Part shown: in pieces, positions 1-8,220 of the stretch | Layout: the number at the start of each line of letters is the position of its first letter | Position numbering within the stretch: position 1 is the first letter of the stretch | Notes under the pieces: model-generated | What the model was told of the DNA's origin: nothing | The model's database searches: none | Seen by the model: the letters and a program-made list of their open reading frames with translations, nothing else | Position numbers and translations under genes: made by a program | NCBI GenBank assembly: GCA_030647435.1 | Contig: JAUSJX010000012.1 | Span: forward strand, 196,063 to 260,062 | Length of the DNA stretch: 64,000 nt | Source of the DNA: Candidatus Rokuibacteriota bacterium | GTDB taxonomy: Bacteria > Methylomirabilota > Methylomirabilia > Rokubacteriales > CSP1-6 | Direction of reading: 5' to 3'

Positions 1-48
1 GACCTCGGCGTTGCGAACGCCGCGCTCTCCCAACTGAGCTAACCCCCC
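1..48 (-). tRNA. tRNA-Ala (anticodon CGC), partial
   Basis: The complement strand shows the 5' half of a tRNA: a G-rich acceptor strand, TA at positions 8-9, a D-arm with GCTC/GAGC stem, and an anticodon stem CGGCG/CGCCG enclosing the loop TTCGCAA, which reads anticodon CGC (codon GCG, alanine). The variable and T arms and the 3' acceptor strand lie beyond the left edge of the window, so identity rests on the anticodon and D-arm only. Confidence 0.9.
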
Positions 49-85
49 GAAGCAACCCGCTCATTCCGAAGCAACCCGCTCATTC
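48..85. repeat. 19-bp tandem duplication at the tRNA 5' flank
   Basis: The unit cgaagcaacccgctcattc occurs twice head to tail (48-66 and 67-85), perfectly conserved. It abuts the first base of the tRNA, so it occupies the immediate upstream, probably promoter-proximal, region of that gene. A replication-slippage duplication is the simplest explanation. Confidence 0.85.
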
Positions 86-139
86 TACCCGCGCCGCCCC
101 GCGCCTACAAGCCGCACGGCGCCCCGACGGGATCTGTCC

Positions 140-946
140 TCAGGGCTTGGGCGCCTGGCTCTCCCCGAGGGCGCGCAGGATCGGCGCGAACAGGTCGATG
201 GGCAGCGGGAAGAACGTCGTGGTGTTCCGCTCCGACGCGATCTCCCGCATGGTCTGCAGATACCGGAGCTGGACCGCGATCGGGAAGCGGGTCAGGACGG
301 CGGCCGCCTCGGCCAGCTTTGCCGCGGCCTGGAACTCGCCCTCCGCGTTGATGACCTTCGCCCGCCGCTCGCGCTCGGCTTCGGCCTGCTTCGACATTGC
401 CCGCTGCATGTCCTGGGGCAGGTCCACGTTCTTGACCTCGACCGCGGCCACCTTCACGCCCCACGGGGTCGTGTGCTGGTCGATGATGCGGGTCAGCTCC
501 TCGTTGATCTTTTCCCGCGAGGCCAACAGGTCATCCAGCTCCTGCTGGCCCAGCACGCTCCGGAGCGTCGTCTGCGCCATCTGGGACGTCGCGTAGAGGT
601 AGTCCTCGACACTGATCACAGCCTTGTTGGCGTCGAGCACGCGGAAGAAGATGACCGCGTTGACCTTGACCGAGACGTTGTCGCGCGTGATCACGTCCTG
701 CGGCGGCACGTCCATGACGACCGTCCGCAGGCTCACCTTGACCATCTTGTCGACGAAGGGAATCAGCAGGATGAGCCCGGGGCCGGTGCCGTCGCCGCCC
801 GGGTTGATGATGGCCGGCGACTGCCGGCCGAAGCGGAAGATGACCGCCCGCTCGTACTCGCGCAGGATCCGCACCGAGTTGAGCAGGACGAAGAAGGCGA
901 TGATGACGACAGGGATCAGGCCGAGCGTCCAGTCGAGACCACGCAT
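140..946 (-). CDS. Slipin/stomatin-like SPFH (band 7) membrane protein
   Basis: The product (268 aa) has one N-terminal hydrophobic segment (about residues 8-26) followed by a band 7/SPFH domain ([12 protein letters not shown], then a GPG turn, then the [13 protein letters not shown] segment) and a charged alpha-helical stretch rich in Ala/Glu near residues 185-215, the usual slipin layout. Such proteins form membrane microdomain oligomers. It follows an NfeD-type protease by 20 bp, and slipin-NfeD pairs are a well-known conserved gene couple in which NfeD is thought to cleave or modulate the slipin. A GGAGG ribosome-binding site lies 8 bases before the ATG. It is the last gene of a long minus-strand run. 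Confidence 0.93.
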   Translation of the reverse strand: MRGLDWTLGLIPVVIIAFFVLLNSVRILREYERAVIFRFGRQSPAIINPGGDGTGPGLILLIPFVDKMVKVSLRTVVMDVPPQDVITRDNVSVKVNAVIFFRVLDANKAVISVEDYLYATSQMAQTTLRSVLGQQELDDLLASREKINEELTRIIDQHTTPWGVKVAAVEVKNVDLPQDMQRAMSKQAEAERERRAKVINAEGEFQAAAKLAEAAAVLTRFPIAVQLRYLQTMREIASERNTTTFFPLPIDLFAPILRALGESQAPKP

Positions 947-966
947 GGTCGGAGCCTCCTAAGGGG

Positions 967-2277
967 TTAGGGCCTGTCGCCCGCGCGGCTGACCCTGAGC
1001 GTCAGCCCATCCACCGCAGTCACGCGCACCTTCTCGCCTGCGGGGATCGCGCCCCCGTTGGCAACCGCGCGCCATATCTCGCCATCCACCTGCACCTGCC
1101 CGTCAGGTCCCCCGTCAGGTCCCAAGGCTGAGCGGGCTACCGCAAGGCGGCCCACCATGCTCTCCGGCCCCGTTACCGACGGCCTCATCATCGCGCGCAC
1201 CCCCGCCGACACGGCCCAGCCAACGAGGCCCGCCATCGCGCCCACCGTCGGGAGGATCACCGTCCACGAGACACGGAACCCCAACTCCGGCGCCTCGTAT
1301 AGCATGAAGGAGCCCAGGACCATGGCGACGACGCCTCCGATGGTGAGCACCCCGTGGCTCACGATCTTGATCTCCGCGATGAGCAGCGCCAGCCCGAACA
1401 GGATGAGCAGGACACCCGCCCAATTGATAGGCAGGCTCTGGAAGGCGAAGAAAGCGAGAATGAGGGAGATGCCGCCGATGACGCCCGGCAGGACCACGCC
1501 GGGGTTCTGCAGCTCGAAAAAGATCCCCAGCATGCCGACCATCATCAGGATGTACGCGATGTTGGGATCCGTGATGAGCGCGAGAAATCTGTCGCGGAAC
1601 CCGACCTCGATCCGCTTCAGCTCCGCATTCCGCGTCTCGAGCGTCACGGTGCCACGCACGGTTTTGACGCTCCGGCCATCCACCTTGGCGAGCAGGTCCT
1701 GGAGGTTGTCTGCGATGAGATCCACGACCTTGAGCTTCACCGCCTCGCGCTCCGTCACCGAGACCGACGCGCGAACGGCCTTCTCCGCCCATTCGACATT
1801 GCGACCGCGTTCCGCGGCAAGGCTGCGGGCGAAGGCCGCCGCATCGTTCGCGACCTTCTTGGACATCTCCTTACCCATCTCGCCACCACTCGCCGCCACG
1901 GGGTGGGCCGCGCCGATGTTGGTGGCGGGGGCCATCGCCGCCACGTGCGCGGCCATGGTGATGAAGACGCCGGCCGAAGCCGCTCGAGCGCCCGTCGGAG
2001 CGACGTAGACGATGACGGGGATCTCGGCGTTGAGGATCGTCTGCGCCATGGTGCGCATGGAGCGCTCGAGTCCGCCCGGCGTGTTGAGCTGGACCACGAG
2101 CGCCTGGGCGCGCTCGGCCTGCGCGCGCTCGACCGCGGCGGTCAGGAGGCGCGCGGTGACCGGCGTGATCGCGCCATCGATGTCGATCACCGCCACGGGC
2201 TGCGCCGCGCGCGCCGGTCCCGCGCCGGCCAGGGCCAGGCTCGCGAGCACCGCACCGGTGACCATCATCTTTCGCAT
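967..2277 (-). CDS. NfeD-family ClpP-class membrane serine protease
   Basis: The 436-aa product has a signal peptide/TM (about 1-24), an S49/ClpP-like protease domain (NTPGGLE oxyanion motif and a GARAASAG segment holding the likely nucleophile Ser), a multi-TM block (about residues 235-345) and a C-terminal NfeD OB-fold. This is the long NfeD form that pairs with slipins, and the slipin gene follows by 20 bp. The ATG at 2277 is preferred because hydrophobic signal sequence follows at once and GGGGAG sits just upstream. Two more in-frame ATGs (2298, 2319), each with its own purine-rich site, would add 7 or 14 residues; they lie in a 21-bp tandem repeat. Confidence 0.92.
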   Translation of the reverse strand: MRKMMVTGAVLASLALAGAGPARAAQPVAVIDIDGAITPVTARLLTAAVERAQAERAQALVVQLNTPGGLERSMRTMAQTILNAEIPVIVYVAPTGARAASAGVFITMAAHVAAMAPATNIGAAHPVAASGGEMGKEMSKKVANDAAAFARSLAAERGRNVEWAEKAVRASVSVTEREAVKLKVVDLIADNLQDLLAKVDGRSVKTVRGTVTLETRNAELKRIEVGFRDRFLALITDPNIAYILMMVGMLGIFFELQNPGVVLPGVIGGISLILAFFAFQSLPINWAGVLLILFGLALLIAEIKIVSHGVLTIGGVVAMVLGSFMLYEAPELGFRVSWTVILPTVGAMAGLVGWAVSAGVRAMMRPSVTGPESMVGRLAVARSALGPDGGPDGQVQVDGEIWRAVANGGAIPAGEKVRVTAVDGLTLRVSRAGDRP

Positions 2278-2335
2278 AGGACTCCCCGCTTGGCGCATAG
2301 GACTCCCCCCTTGGCGCATACGACCCTCCCTTCGG
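2273..2335. repeat. Three 21-bp tandem units carrying RBS plus ATG
   Basis: Units at 2273-2293, 2294-2314 and 2315-2335; the first two differ at one base and the third is diverged. On the coding (minus) strand each unit carries a purine-rich Shine-Dalgarno-like run and an in-frame ATG for the NfeD-type protease, so the translation start module itself is triplicated. Because the unit is 21 bp the reading frame is preserved through all copies. Confidence 0.85.
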
Positions 2336-2357
2336 CCGGGAAGCTCCAGAGGCCGGA

Positions 2358-3575
2358 TCAGAGCGCGCCGCGAAGGCCTTCGACCGCCTCGGCCAGGCGC
2401 ACGATCTCGGCGGACGTATTGTAGACCGAAAAGCTCGCGCGGAGCGTCCCGACGATCCCGAGCCGCTTCATGAGCGGCTGGGCGCAGTGGTGCCCCGCGC
2501 GGACGGCGATGCCCCGCTCGTCGAGGAGCGCCGCCCCGTCGTGCGGATGGATGCCTTCCACGTTGAATGCCACCACGGCCCCCTTGAGCTCGGGGTTCCG
2601 TGGGCCGTACAGGGTGACCCCAGGGATCGTCTCGAGAGCCTCGAGCGTCAGCCTGCAGAGCTCCCGCTCGTGGGCTTCGACCCGCCCCATCCCGAGCTTG
2701 TCGAGATACTCCACCGCGGCGTGGAGGCCGACGGCCTCGGCGATGGGCGGCGTCCCCGGCTCGAAGCGCCACGGAAGATCGTTCCACTGCGCATGATCGA
2801 TCCATACTTCCTTGATCATCTCGCTGCCGCCCATCCCCGGTTCGAGCCCCTCGAGCGTCTCGCGGCGGCCGTACAGGACCCCGATGCCCGTGGGCCCCAG
2901 CATCTTGTGACCCGAGAAGACGTAAAAGTCGCAGCCGAGCGCCGCCACGTCCAGCGCCAGATGCGGCGCCGCCTGGGCGCCGTCGAGGAGCACCAGCGCC
3001 CCCGCCTCGCGGCTTTTGCGAACGAGGTCGGCCACCGGGTTGATGGTCCCGAGCACGTTCGAAACGTGCGCCACCGTCACGAGCCTCGTGCGCGGCGAAA
3101 GCAGGCGGGCAAAGGCGTCCATGTCGAGGAAGCCGGCGTCGGTGACCGGGACGGCCTTCAGGACCGCTCCCCGCTCCCGGCACACCATCTGCCACGGGAT
3201 CAGGTTCGAGTGGTGCTCCATCTCCGTGACGACAATCTCGTCGCCTTGCCTCAGCGTGCCCGCCACCGCGCGGGCGATCACGTTGATGCCCTCAGTGGTC
3301 CCGCGCGTGAAGATGACCTCCTCGCGGAACCGCGCGCCGATGAACCCGCGCGCGGCGTCCCTCGCGGCCTCGTAGAGCTCCGTCGCCTCCTCGCCCAGCG
3401 TGTGGATCGAGCGGTGGACGTTGGCGTGACTGCGCTCGTAGTAGCGCTGCATGGCTTCCAAGACCTGCCGGGGCTTCTGGCTCGAGGCCGCGGAGTCGAG
3501 GTAGACGAGAGGCTGGCCGTGGATCTGGCGAGCCAGGATGGGAAAGTCGGGCCGCGTCCTCTCGCCGAGCGTCAC
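2358..3575 (-). CDS. sufS: SufS-type cysteine desulfurase
   Basis: A PLP-dependent class V aminotransferase-fold enzyme (405 aa) that takes sulfur from cysteine for Fe-S cluster building. Visible are the PLP lysine K224 in SGHKMLGPTG, the cofactor-contact HH in EMEHHSN (about 121-122) and the persulfide-forming Cys364 in RAGHHCAQPLM, typical of group II SufS. The start is a GTG at 3575 that overlaps the sufU stop as GTGA; no better start lies upstream and family similarity begins within the first few residues (LARQIHG, LDSAA). It is coupled to sufU directly upstream. No sufB, sufC or sufD is present in the window. Confidence 0.96.
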   Translation of the reverse strand: MTLGERTRPDFPILARQIHGQPLVYLDSAASSQKPRQVLEAMQRYYERSHANVHRSIHTLGEEATELYEAARDAARGFIGARFREEVIFTRGTTEGINVIARAVAGTLRQGDEIVVTEMEHHSNLIPWQMVCRERGAVLKAVPVTDAGFLDMDAFARLLSPRTRLVTVAHVSNVLGTINPVADLVRKSREAGALVLLDGAQAAPHLALDVAALGCDFYVFSGHKMLGPTGIGVLYGRRETLEGLEPGMGGSEMIKEVWIDHAQWNDLPWRFEPGTPPIAEAVGLHAAVEYLDKLGMGRVEAHERELCRLTLEALETIPGVTLYGPRNPELKGAVVAFNVEGIHPHDGAALLDERGIAVRAGHHCAQPLMKRLGIVGTLRASFSVYNTSAEIVRLAEAVEGLRGAL

Positions 3576-3943
3576 AGCGCCACCTCCCGCCCCTCGAGCG
3601 CGCCCTGGAGCACCGAGAGCGGCAGCGTCACACACTTGAACCGCGTCGGCCGGATGTCGGCCTCGAGCCGCTCGAGGAGCGCCGCGGGCTCGACGGCGGC
3701 CGCCTCCTCCACCGTGCGTCCGATCACCATCTCGAGCAGCAGGTCGGCCGACGCGGCGCAGATCGCGCAGCTGTCGCCTCGATGGCGCGCATCCGAGAGG
3801 CGTCCGTCGGCGATCCGGCACTCGATACGGATCCGGTCGCCGCAGAGCGGGTTGACGCCCTCGAAGGCGAGGTCCGGCAGCAGCAGCTCACCCCGGAATC
3901 GAGGCCGCCTGAACCGCTCGCGGATGACGCTGCTGTAGATCAT
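3572..3943 (-). CDS. sufU: SufU-type Fe-S assembly protein (sulfur acceptor/scaffold)
   Basis: The 123-aa product carries the SufU zinc/active-site set: Cys34 and Asp36 in NPLCGD, Cys59 in GDSCAIC, and Cys104 in RFKCVTLP. In Bacillus-type systems SufU is a zinc protein that accepts persulfide sulfur from SufS, so its pairing with sufS here (4-base GTGA overlap) is the expected arrangement. It follows a molybdopterin-binding gene by 16 bp within the molybdenum-hydroxylase gene run, which may tie Fe-S supply to maturation of the small subunit or to sulfuration of the Mo centre; that link is inference. Confidence 0.93.
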   Translation of the reverse strand: MIYSSVIRERFRRPRFRGELLLPDLAFEGVNPLCGDRIRIECRIADGRLSDARHRGDSCAICAASADLLLEMVIGRTVEEAAAVEPAALLERLEADIRPTRFKCVTLPLSVLQGALEGREVAL

Positions 3944-3959
3944 TCAGCTACTCTGGCCG

Positions 3960-5003
3960 CTACTCGGGCAGCTCGCCGCGCGCAGCGCTCTGCCGGTACG
4001 GCGGGAAGCGCCACGCGCTGTCGCGCGACAGCAGCCCCCCGTGACCGATCGCCGCCAGGTCGGCATGGTCCACCGTCTCGCCGGCGAGGATCCGGGGCAG
4101 GACGAGATCGAAGGAAGTTGCCTGGGAGAACATCCCGCAGGCCGGCATGCCGAGGACGGGGCAGTCGCGCCACCGCGCCAGCCACAGGAGGCTGCCCGGA
4201 TGGGCCGGCGTTCCATGGCGCACCATCCGGCCGCCGGCCAGCTTGAGCCCTTCGAAGATCGCGTCGAGCGGGTCGAGCGAGGCGGCGCCCGCGGCGATGA
4301 CGAGCTCAGCGCCTTCGGCGGCTAGCGCCTCGAGCCCGTCGGCAACGGCGCGCGCTTCGTCGGCGCAGTAGTGGACCGGCAAGAGACGGGAGCCGAGCCA
4401 GTCCACCTTCTCGCCGAGCGCGGCCTCGAACCGGATCCGCTGCTGGGCCGGCAGGCTCGCGCGGGTCAGCGCACCGATACGGCGGGGCGTGAAGGGCTTG
4501 ACGGTGACGAGCCCGGTCGCGGCCCAGGCGCACTCCTCGGCCCGCTTCACGTGGGCCTCGCCGATCGCGAGCGGAACGATCTTGGCCCGCGCCACAGCCT
4601 CGCCCGCCTCGACGGGCTGGAGATCGTAGAGCGTGTAGACGGCCATCCCCTCCTGGGCATTGACCTCGGCCAGCGCCTCTCCGCGCACGCGCAGCAGCCC
4701 GCGGCGGGTCGCAGCCAGGGTCCACTGCCCGCCGCTGTAGCCTCGGACCTCCACTCCCTCTCCGGCAGCGGCTTGCGAGAGGCGCGCGCCGGCCGGCTCC
4801 TCGTGGATGTCGCCCGGCTCGAGCTCGAGCACGTGGATCTCGCGCCAGGACAGCGTCAGCAGTCGCGCGGCCGCGCCCGCGTCAAGGACCTGCCCTTTCT
4901 CCACCGCGACCTTCCCCTGCGCATCGCGCACGTCATGGCAGATGACCCGGCCTTCGAGCGCGGGGGCCGCCGCGCCGTCGCGGAGAATTCGGATCGCCTT
5001 CAC
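3960..5003 (-). CDS. Molybdopterin-binding MoeA/MogA-like protein
   Basis: The 347-aa product resembles the molybdopterin-binding (MoCF_biosynth) proteins found beside xdhC and cox genes. The N-terminal half (to about residue 160) has a MoeA-like beta-rich segment; the C-terminal half contains LVIAAGAASLDPLDAI, matching the GG(T/I)S-D-D substrate loop of the MoeA/MogA fold in weakened form, and a CPVLGMPACGMFS turn. The canonical GGTS motif is not present, so the exact reaction (molybdate insertion or cofactor carriage) is unsure. It lies 18 bp after xdhC and 16 bp before sufU, in line with a cofactor-maturation role. Confidence 0.75.
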   Translation of the reverse strand: MKAIRILRDGAAAPALEGRVICHDVRDAQGKVAVEKGQVLDAGAAARLLTLSWREIHVLELEPGDIHEEPAGARLSQAAAGEGVEVRGYSGGQWTLAATRRGLLRVRGEALAEVNAQEGMAVYTLYDLQPVEAGEAVARAKIVPLAIGEAHVKRAEECAWAATGLVTVKPFTPRRIGALTRASLPAQQRIRFEAALGEKVDWLGSRLLPVHYCADEARAVADGLEALAAEGAELVIAAGAASLDPLDAIFEGLKLAGGRMVRHGTPAHPGSLLWLARWRDCPVLGMPACGMFSQATSFDLVLPRILAGETVDHADLAAIGHGGLLSRDSAWRFPPYRQSAARGELPE

Positions 5004-5021
5004 GTCTTCAGCCCCCGGCCG

Positions 5022-6110
5022 TCATTTAAGTCCCCGGCGAACCTTCTCGCTGATCGGCAGGCAGGTGGCGCCGCGCTGGACGGCCAGCACCTCGGCCAGC
5101 ACAGCCAGCGCGATCTCCGGCGCCGTCTGCGCCCCGAGATCGAGGCCGATCGGCACCCGCACCCTGCCGAGTGCGTCCTCACTGAGGCCATCTTCTCGCA
5201 AGAGGTCGAGTATTGCCTTGCCCCGCCGGCTCGATCCCAGGAGCCCGATATAGCCCACGGGCGTCCCGAGCGCGTGACGGAGCACCGGCAGATCGTACTT
5301 GTAGTCGTGCGCGACGAGGACCAGCGCCGTCGACGGCACCAGCGGGACGGCCCGGATCAGCTCGGACGGGATGCCGACCTTGAGCTCATCCACGTCGGGG
5401 AAGCGCTCGCGCGTGGCGAAGCGCGGCCGCCCGTCCACGACGATGGTCTTGAAGCCGAGAATGCGCGCGAGCGAGCAGAGCGGCATGGACACGTGACCGG
5501 CTCCCACGATCAGCATGATGGACGGCGGCGCGAAGACCTCCGCGAAGATGCGCGTCCCATCGACCGTCAGCGTCGAAGATTTGCCCGATCGGATCGGCCC
5601 CTGGGCTTCCGCAGCTGCGCGGTCGTTGAGGTCCGCGGAGCCGACGCTGCCCTCGCGCTCCCCGGTGTCGAGAAGGAGGAGCTTCGCGCCGTTGTCGGGG
5701 CCGTCGAGCCTGGTCAGCAAGGCGGACCGGCCGCCGGCTTCGCCGTGCTTCCGGAGCCGCTCGTAGAGCCTGAGCGTCTCGCCGCCCGGCTGTTGGAGGT
5801 CCACCGGCTCCACGAAAACCTCGATGGTCCCACCGCAGGTGAGCCCGATCTCCCACGCTTCCTCGTCGCCCAGATTGAGCTCGAGGAGCCTCGGCGCGTG
5901 CGCCGCGATCACCGAGGCGGATTCCTCGATGACTTGTGCGTCAACGCAGCCGCCGATGGTGACCGAGCCGAGCACGCGGCCGCCTTCGCCCACGAGCATC
6001 TTGGCGCCTTCCTTGCGCGGTGTCGTCCCCCGCGTGTTGACCAGGGTCGCCAGCGCCACCTTGCCTTCGGCGCTCTTCAGCCTGTCGAGATGGTCAAACA
6101 GTTCGCTCAT
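5022..6110 (-). CDS. XdhC/CoxF-type molybdenum-hydroxylase maturation factor
   Basis: The 362-aa product has the N-terminal XdhC/CoxI domain (VALATLVNTRGTTPRKEGAKM and the conserved GSVTIGGCVD with Cys54) and a C-terminal Rossmann domain (IVGAGHVSMPLC, VVDGRPRFATRERFPD, GLLGSSRRGK). Family members bind the molybdenum cofactor, aid sulfuration and deliver it to xanthine dehydrogenase or CO dehydrogenase family enzymes. The start at 6110 overlaps the stop of the VWA gene (ATGA); a longer upstream frame exists but lacks family similarity. Position between the CoxE-like protein and the molybdopterin-binding protein supports a maturation role. Confidence 0.93.
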   Translation of the reverse strand: MSELFDHLDRLKSAEGKVALATLVNTRGTTPRKEGAKMLVGEGGRVLGSVTIGGCVDAQVIEESASVIAAHAPRLLELNLGDEEAWEIGLTCGGTIEVFVEPVDLQQPGGETLRLYERLRKHGEAGGRSALLTRLDGPDNGAKLLLLDTGEREGSVGSADLNDRAAAEAQGPIRSGKSSTLTVDGTRIFAEVFAPPSIMLIVGAGHVSMPLCSLARILGFKTIVVDGRPRFATRERFPDVDELKVGIPSELIRAVPLVPSTALVLVAHDYKYDLPVLRHALGTPVGYIGLLGSSRRGKAILDLLREDGLSEDALGRVRVPIGLDLGAQTAPEIALAVLAEVLAVQRGATCLPISEKVRRGLK

Positions 6111-7264
6111 CGCACCCTCAGATGAGAGGCGAGCTCTCTGAGGCTCGCGAGATTGTGCGCGGCGGCGAAATGGTCCACGAGCGGGAGCGCGGCGGCCATG
6201 CCGCGCGTCAGCGGCTCGTAGGATGGATTGCCGAGCAGCGGGTTGAGCCAGATGACCCGGGCGGCGCGACGCTTGAGCGTCAACATCTCCTGCACCAGGA
6301 CGTCGGGCTCGCCGGTGTCCCAGCCGTCGGAGAGCAGCAGCACGATAGTCCGCCGGTCCACGAGGCGGCCCCACGTCTGGTTGAACTCTCGGATGGATTC
6401 ACCGATGCGCGTGCCCCCGGAAAAGTCTCGCACTTCCGTCAGGCGCCGGAGCGCTCCCTTGTAGGACGGGCCGCGCAGGAGGTCGGAGACGCGGGTCAGA
6501 CGCGTCGCGAAGGTGAAGGTCTCCACTCGCCCGAAGACGTTCTGCAGCGCGTAGAGGAACTGGAGCAGGAAGCGGCTGTAGAGATCCATGGAGCCCGACA
6601 CGTCGCAGAGCAGCACGAGGCGCACCTTGCGGCGTCGCCGGGCGCGGCGCCGCAGCTCGATGATCTCGCCCTTCATGAGGTTGGCCCTCATGCTGCGCCG
6701 CAGGTCGATCACGCCCCCCCGCCGCGTGGGCTTGCGCCGCCGGCTCACCCGGCGCGCGAGCCGCCTCGCGATCTGCACGGTCAGCCGGGCGACCTCGTCG
6801 AGCTGCTCGGCGGGGAAGGTCGAGAAGTCCTGATCCATGAGCGCCTCGCGGTCGGAAAGGCCGGGCACCTCGACCGGCTCGTCGTCAGCGGCCTCGCCCT
6901 GGTCCCAGTCGTCGAGGGCCACCTGCGCCTGCTTCTCCCGCGCAGTCTCGATAGCGCCGGAATCCAGCTCCTCCTCTTGCCGGAAAGGTTGGACGGCGGC
7001 GATCAAGCCGTCGAGTCCCTGCCCATCTTCCGCGTGAAACCTCCAGAAGGCCTCGAAGCAGCGGTCGAAGGCGGGCTGTTCCTCCACGCGGCTCATGAGG
7101 ACCGTTCGAAGCGCCAGGTAAACCTCGGCGCGGTCCATCAGGTCCACGGCCGCGAGAGCGCGGACGGCGTCCATGACCGCTGACGTGGTCACCGGCAGCC
7201 CGGAAGCGCGCAGCATGGCGCCGAAGGCCAGCGTGGCGCGCGTGAGGTCCCGGGGCGCCCCCAT
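6107..7264 (-). CDS. CoxE-like VWA-domain protein
   Basis: The 385-aa product ends in a von Willebrand A domain with the MIDAS motif DVSGSM at residues 221-226, preceded by a highly basic Arg-rich linker (about 165-215) and an acidic middle region. This is the CoxE type that works with a MoxR/CoxD AAA ATPase as a two-part chaperone in maturation of the Mo-Cu or Mo-S site of CO dehydrogenase family enzymes. The chosen ATG (7264) begins 4 bases after the ATPase stop; an upstream ATG at 7345 would overlap the ATPase by about 80 bases and adds a low-complexity tail. Confidence 0.9.
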   Translation of the reverse strand: MGAPRDLTRATLAFGAMLRASGLPVTTSAVMDAVRALAAVDLMDRAEVYLALRTVLMSRVEEQPAFDRCFEAFWRFHAEDGQGLDGLIAAVQPFRQEEELDSGAIETAREKQAQVALDDWDQGEAADDEPVEVPGLSDREALMDQDFSTFPAEQLDEVARLTVQIARRLARRVSRRRKPTRRGGVIDLRRSMRANLMKGEIIELRRRARRRRKVRLVLLCDVSGSMDLYSRFLLQFLYALQNVFGRVETFTFATRLTRVSDLLRGPSYKGALRRLTEVRDFSGGTRIGESIREFNQTWGRLVDRRTIVLLLSDGWDTGEPDVLVQEMLTLKRRAARVIWLNPLLGNPSYEPLTRGMAAALPLVDHFAAAHNLASLRELASHLRVR

Positions 7265-7268
7265 TGAT

Positions 7269-8159
7269 TCAGCTCTGGGCGGCGACGAAGCGCCCGATAC
7301 CGCCTGTGGCGAGCTCCCGCTTGAGACGCTTGATGTCGTCCGCATCCTTGACGACGCAGCCGAGCGTTTCCGTCACGAGCTCCTCGTCGAGGTGGTCGGC
7401 GTGCAACGACGAGAGCGCCTGGGCCCAGTCGAGCGTCTCGGCGACGCCCGGCGCCTTGGCCAGCCGGATGGTCCGGACCGTCTCCATGAAGCGCGAGATC
7501 TCCCTCGCCAGGCGCTCGTTGACGCCGGGGACTTTGCGCGTGACGATTCTCACTTCCTTGTCGAAGCCGGGGAAGTCGATCCAGAGGTAGAGGCAGCGGC
7601 GGCGCAGCGCGTCCGACAGCTCGCGGACGCGGTTCGAAGTGAGGATAACGTAGGGCGGTTGGGTCGCCTTGATCGTGCCGATTTCCGGGATCGTCACCTG
7701 GAAATCGGAGAGCACCTCAAGGAGAAAGGCCTCGAATTCCTCGTCGGCCCGGTCGATCTCGTCTATCAGTAGTACCGGAGGTGCTCCCGTCGCGCTGATG
7801 GCCTGCAGCAGCGGCCGCCTGATCAGAAAGGGCGGCGAGAAGATGGCCGCCTCCTTCTCCGACATCGTGTGCGCCGTGCTCTCCTCGAGCTTGATGTGCA
7901 GGAGCTGCTTGGGATAGTTCCATTCGTACAGCGCCTGGGCGGCGTCGAGCCCCTCGTAGCACTGGAGGCGGATCAGGCTGGTCCCGAGCATCCTCGCCAT
8001 GACCTTGGCGACCTCGGTCTTGCCCACCCCGGCGTGCCCCTCGATGAGGAGCGGCTTCTTGAGGGTCATCGCCAGGTGGACGGACGTGGCGATGGCCGGG
8101 TCCGTGACGTAGTCGGCGGACTCCATCATCTCGTGGATCTTCTTGATCTCGGCTCTCAT
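7269..8159 (-). CDS. MoxR-family AAA ATPase (CoxD-like)
   Basis: The 296-aa product has a full AAA core: Walker A GHAGVGKT (about residues 41-48), Walker B VLLIDEIDRAD, sensor-1 ILTSN and the arginine-finger/sensor segment ELSDALRRRCLYLWIDFP. MoxR ATPases act with VWA proteins as metallocofactor-insertion chaperones; in CO-oxidisers CoxD is needed for building the active site. The VWA partner follows after 4 bases. Upstream, three 18-bp repeats separate it from the MocA-like gene. Confidence 0.94.
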   Translation of the reverse strand: MRAEIKKIHEMMESADYVTDPAIATSVHLAMTLKKPLLIEGHAGVGKTEVAKVMARMLGTSLIRLQCYEGLDAAQALYEWNYPKQLLHIKLEESTAHTMSEKEAAIFSPPFLIRRPLLQAISATGAPPVLLIDEIDRADEEFEAFLLEVLSDFQVTIPEIGTIKATQPPYVILTSNRVRELSDALRRRCLYLWIDFPGFDKEVRIVTRKVPGVNERLAREISRFMETVRTIRLAKAPGVAETLDWAQALSSLHADHLDEELVTETLGCVVKDADDIKRLKRELATGGIGRFVAAQS

Positions 8160-8166
8160 AGGCCTC

Positions 8167-8220
8167 TCAGTTTACCGCGGCCCTTCAGTTTACCGTGGCC
8201 ACTCAGTCTACCGCGGATCG
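8167..8220. repeat. Three 18-bp tandem repeats between mocA-like and moxR genes
   Basis: Units starting with tcag at 8167, 8185 and 8203 share the core tcagtttaccg with a few substitutions. On the coding strand the array starts inside the last codons of the MocA-like gene, includes its TAG stop and runs to the GAGAGG ribosome-binding site of the MoxR ATPase. The array therefore forms the whole intergenic spacer and sets the distance between the two genes. Confidence 0.85.

Noticed and set aside
2278-3195. Long minus-strand frame extending the NfeD protease upstream to over 700 residues
   Set aside because: The extension is antisense-like, Arg/Gly-rich sequence lying out of frame inside sufS; family similarity starts at the signal peptide near 2277.
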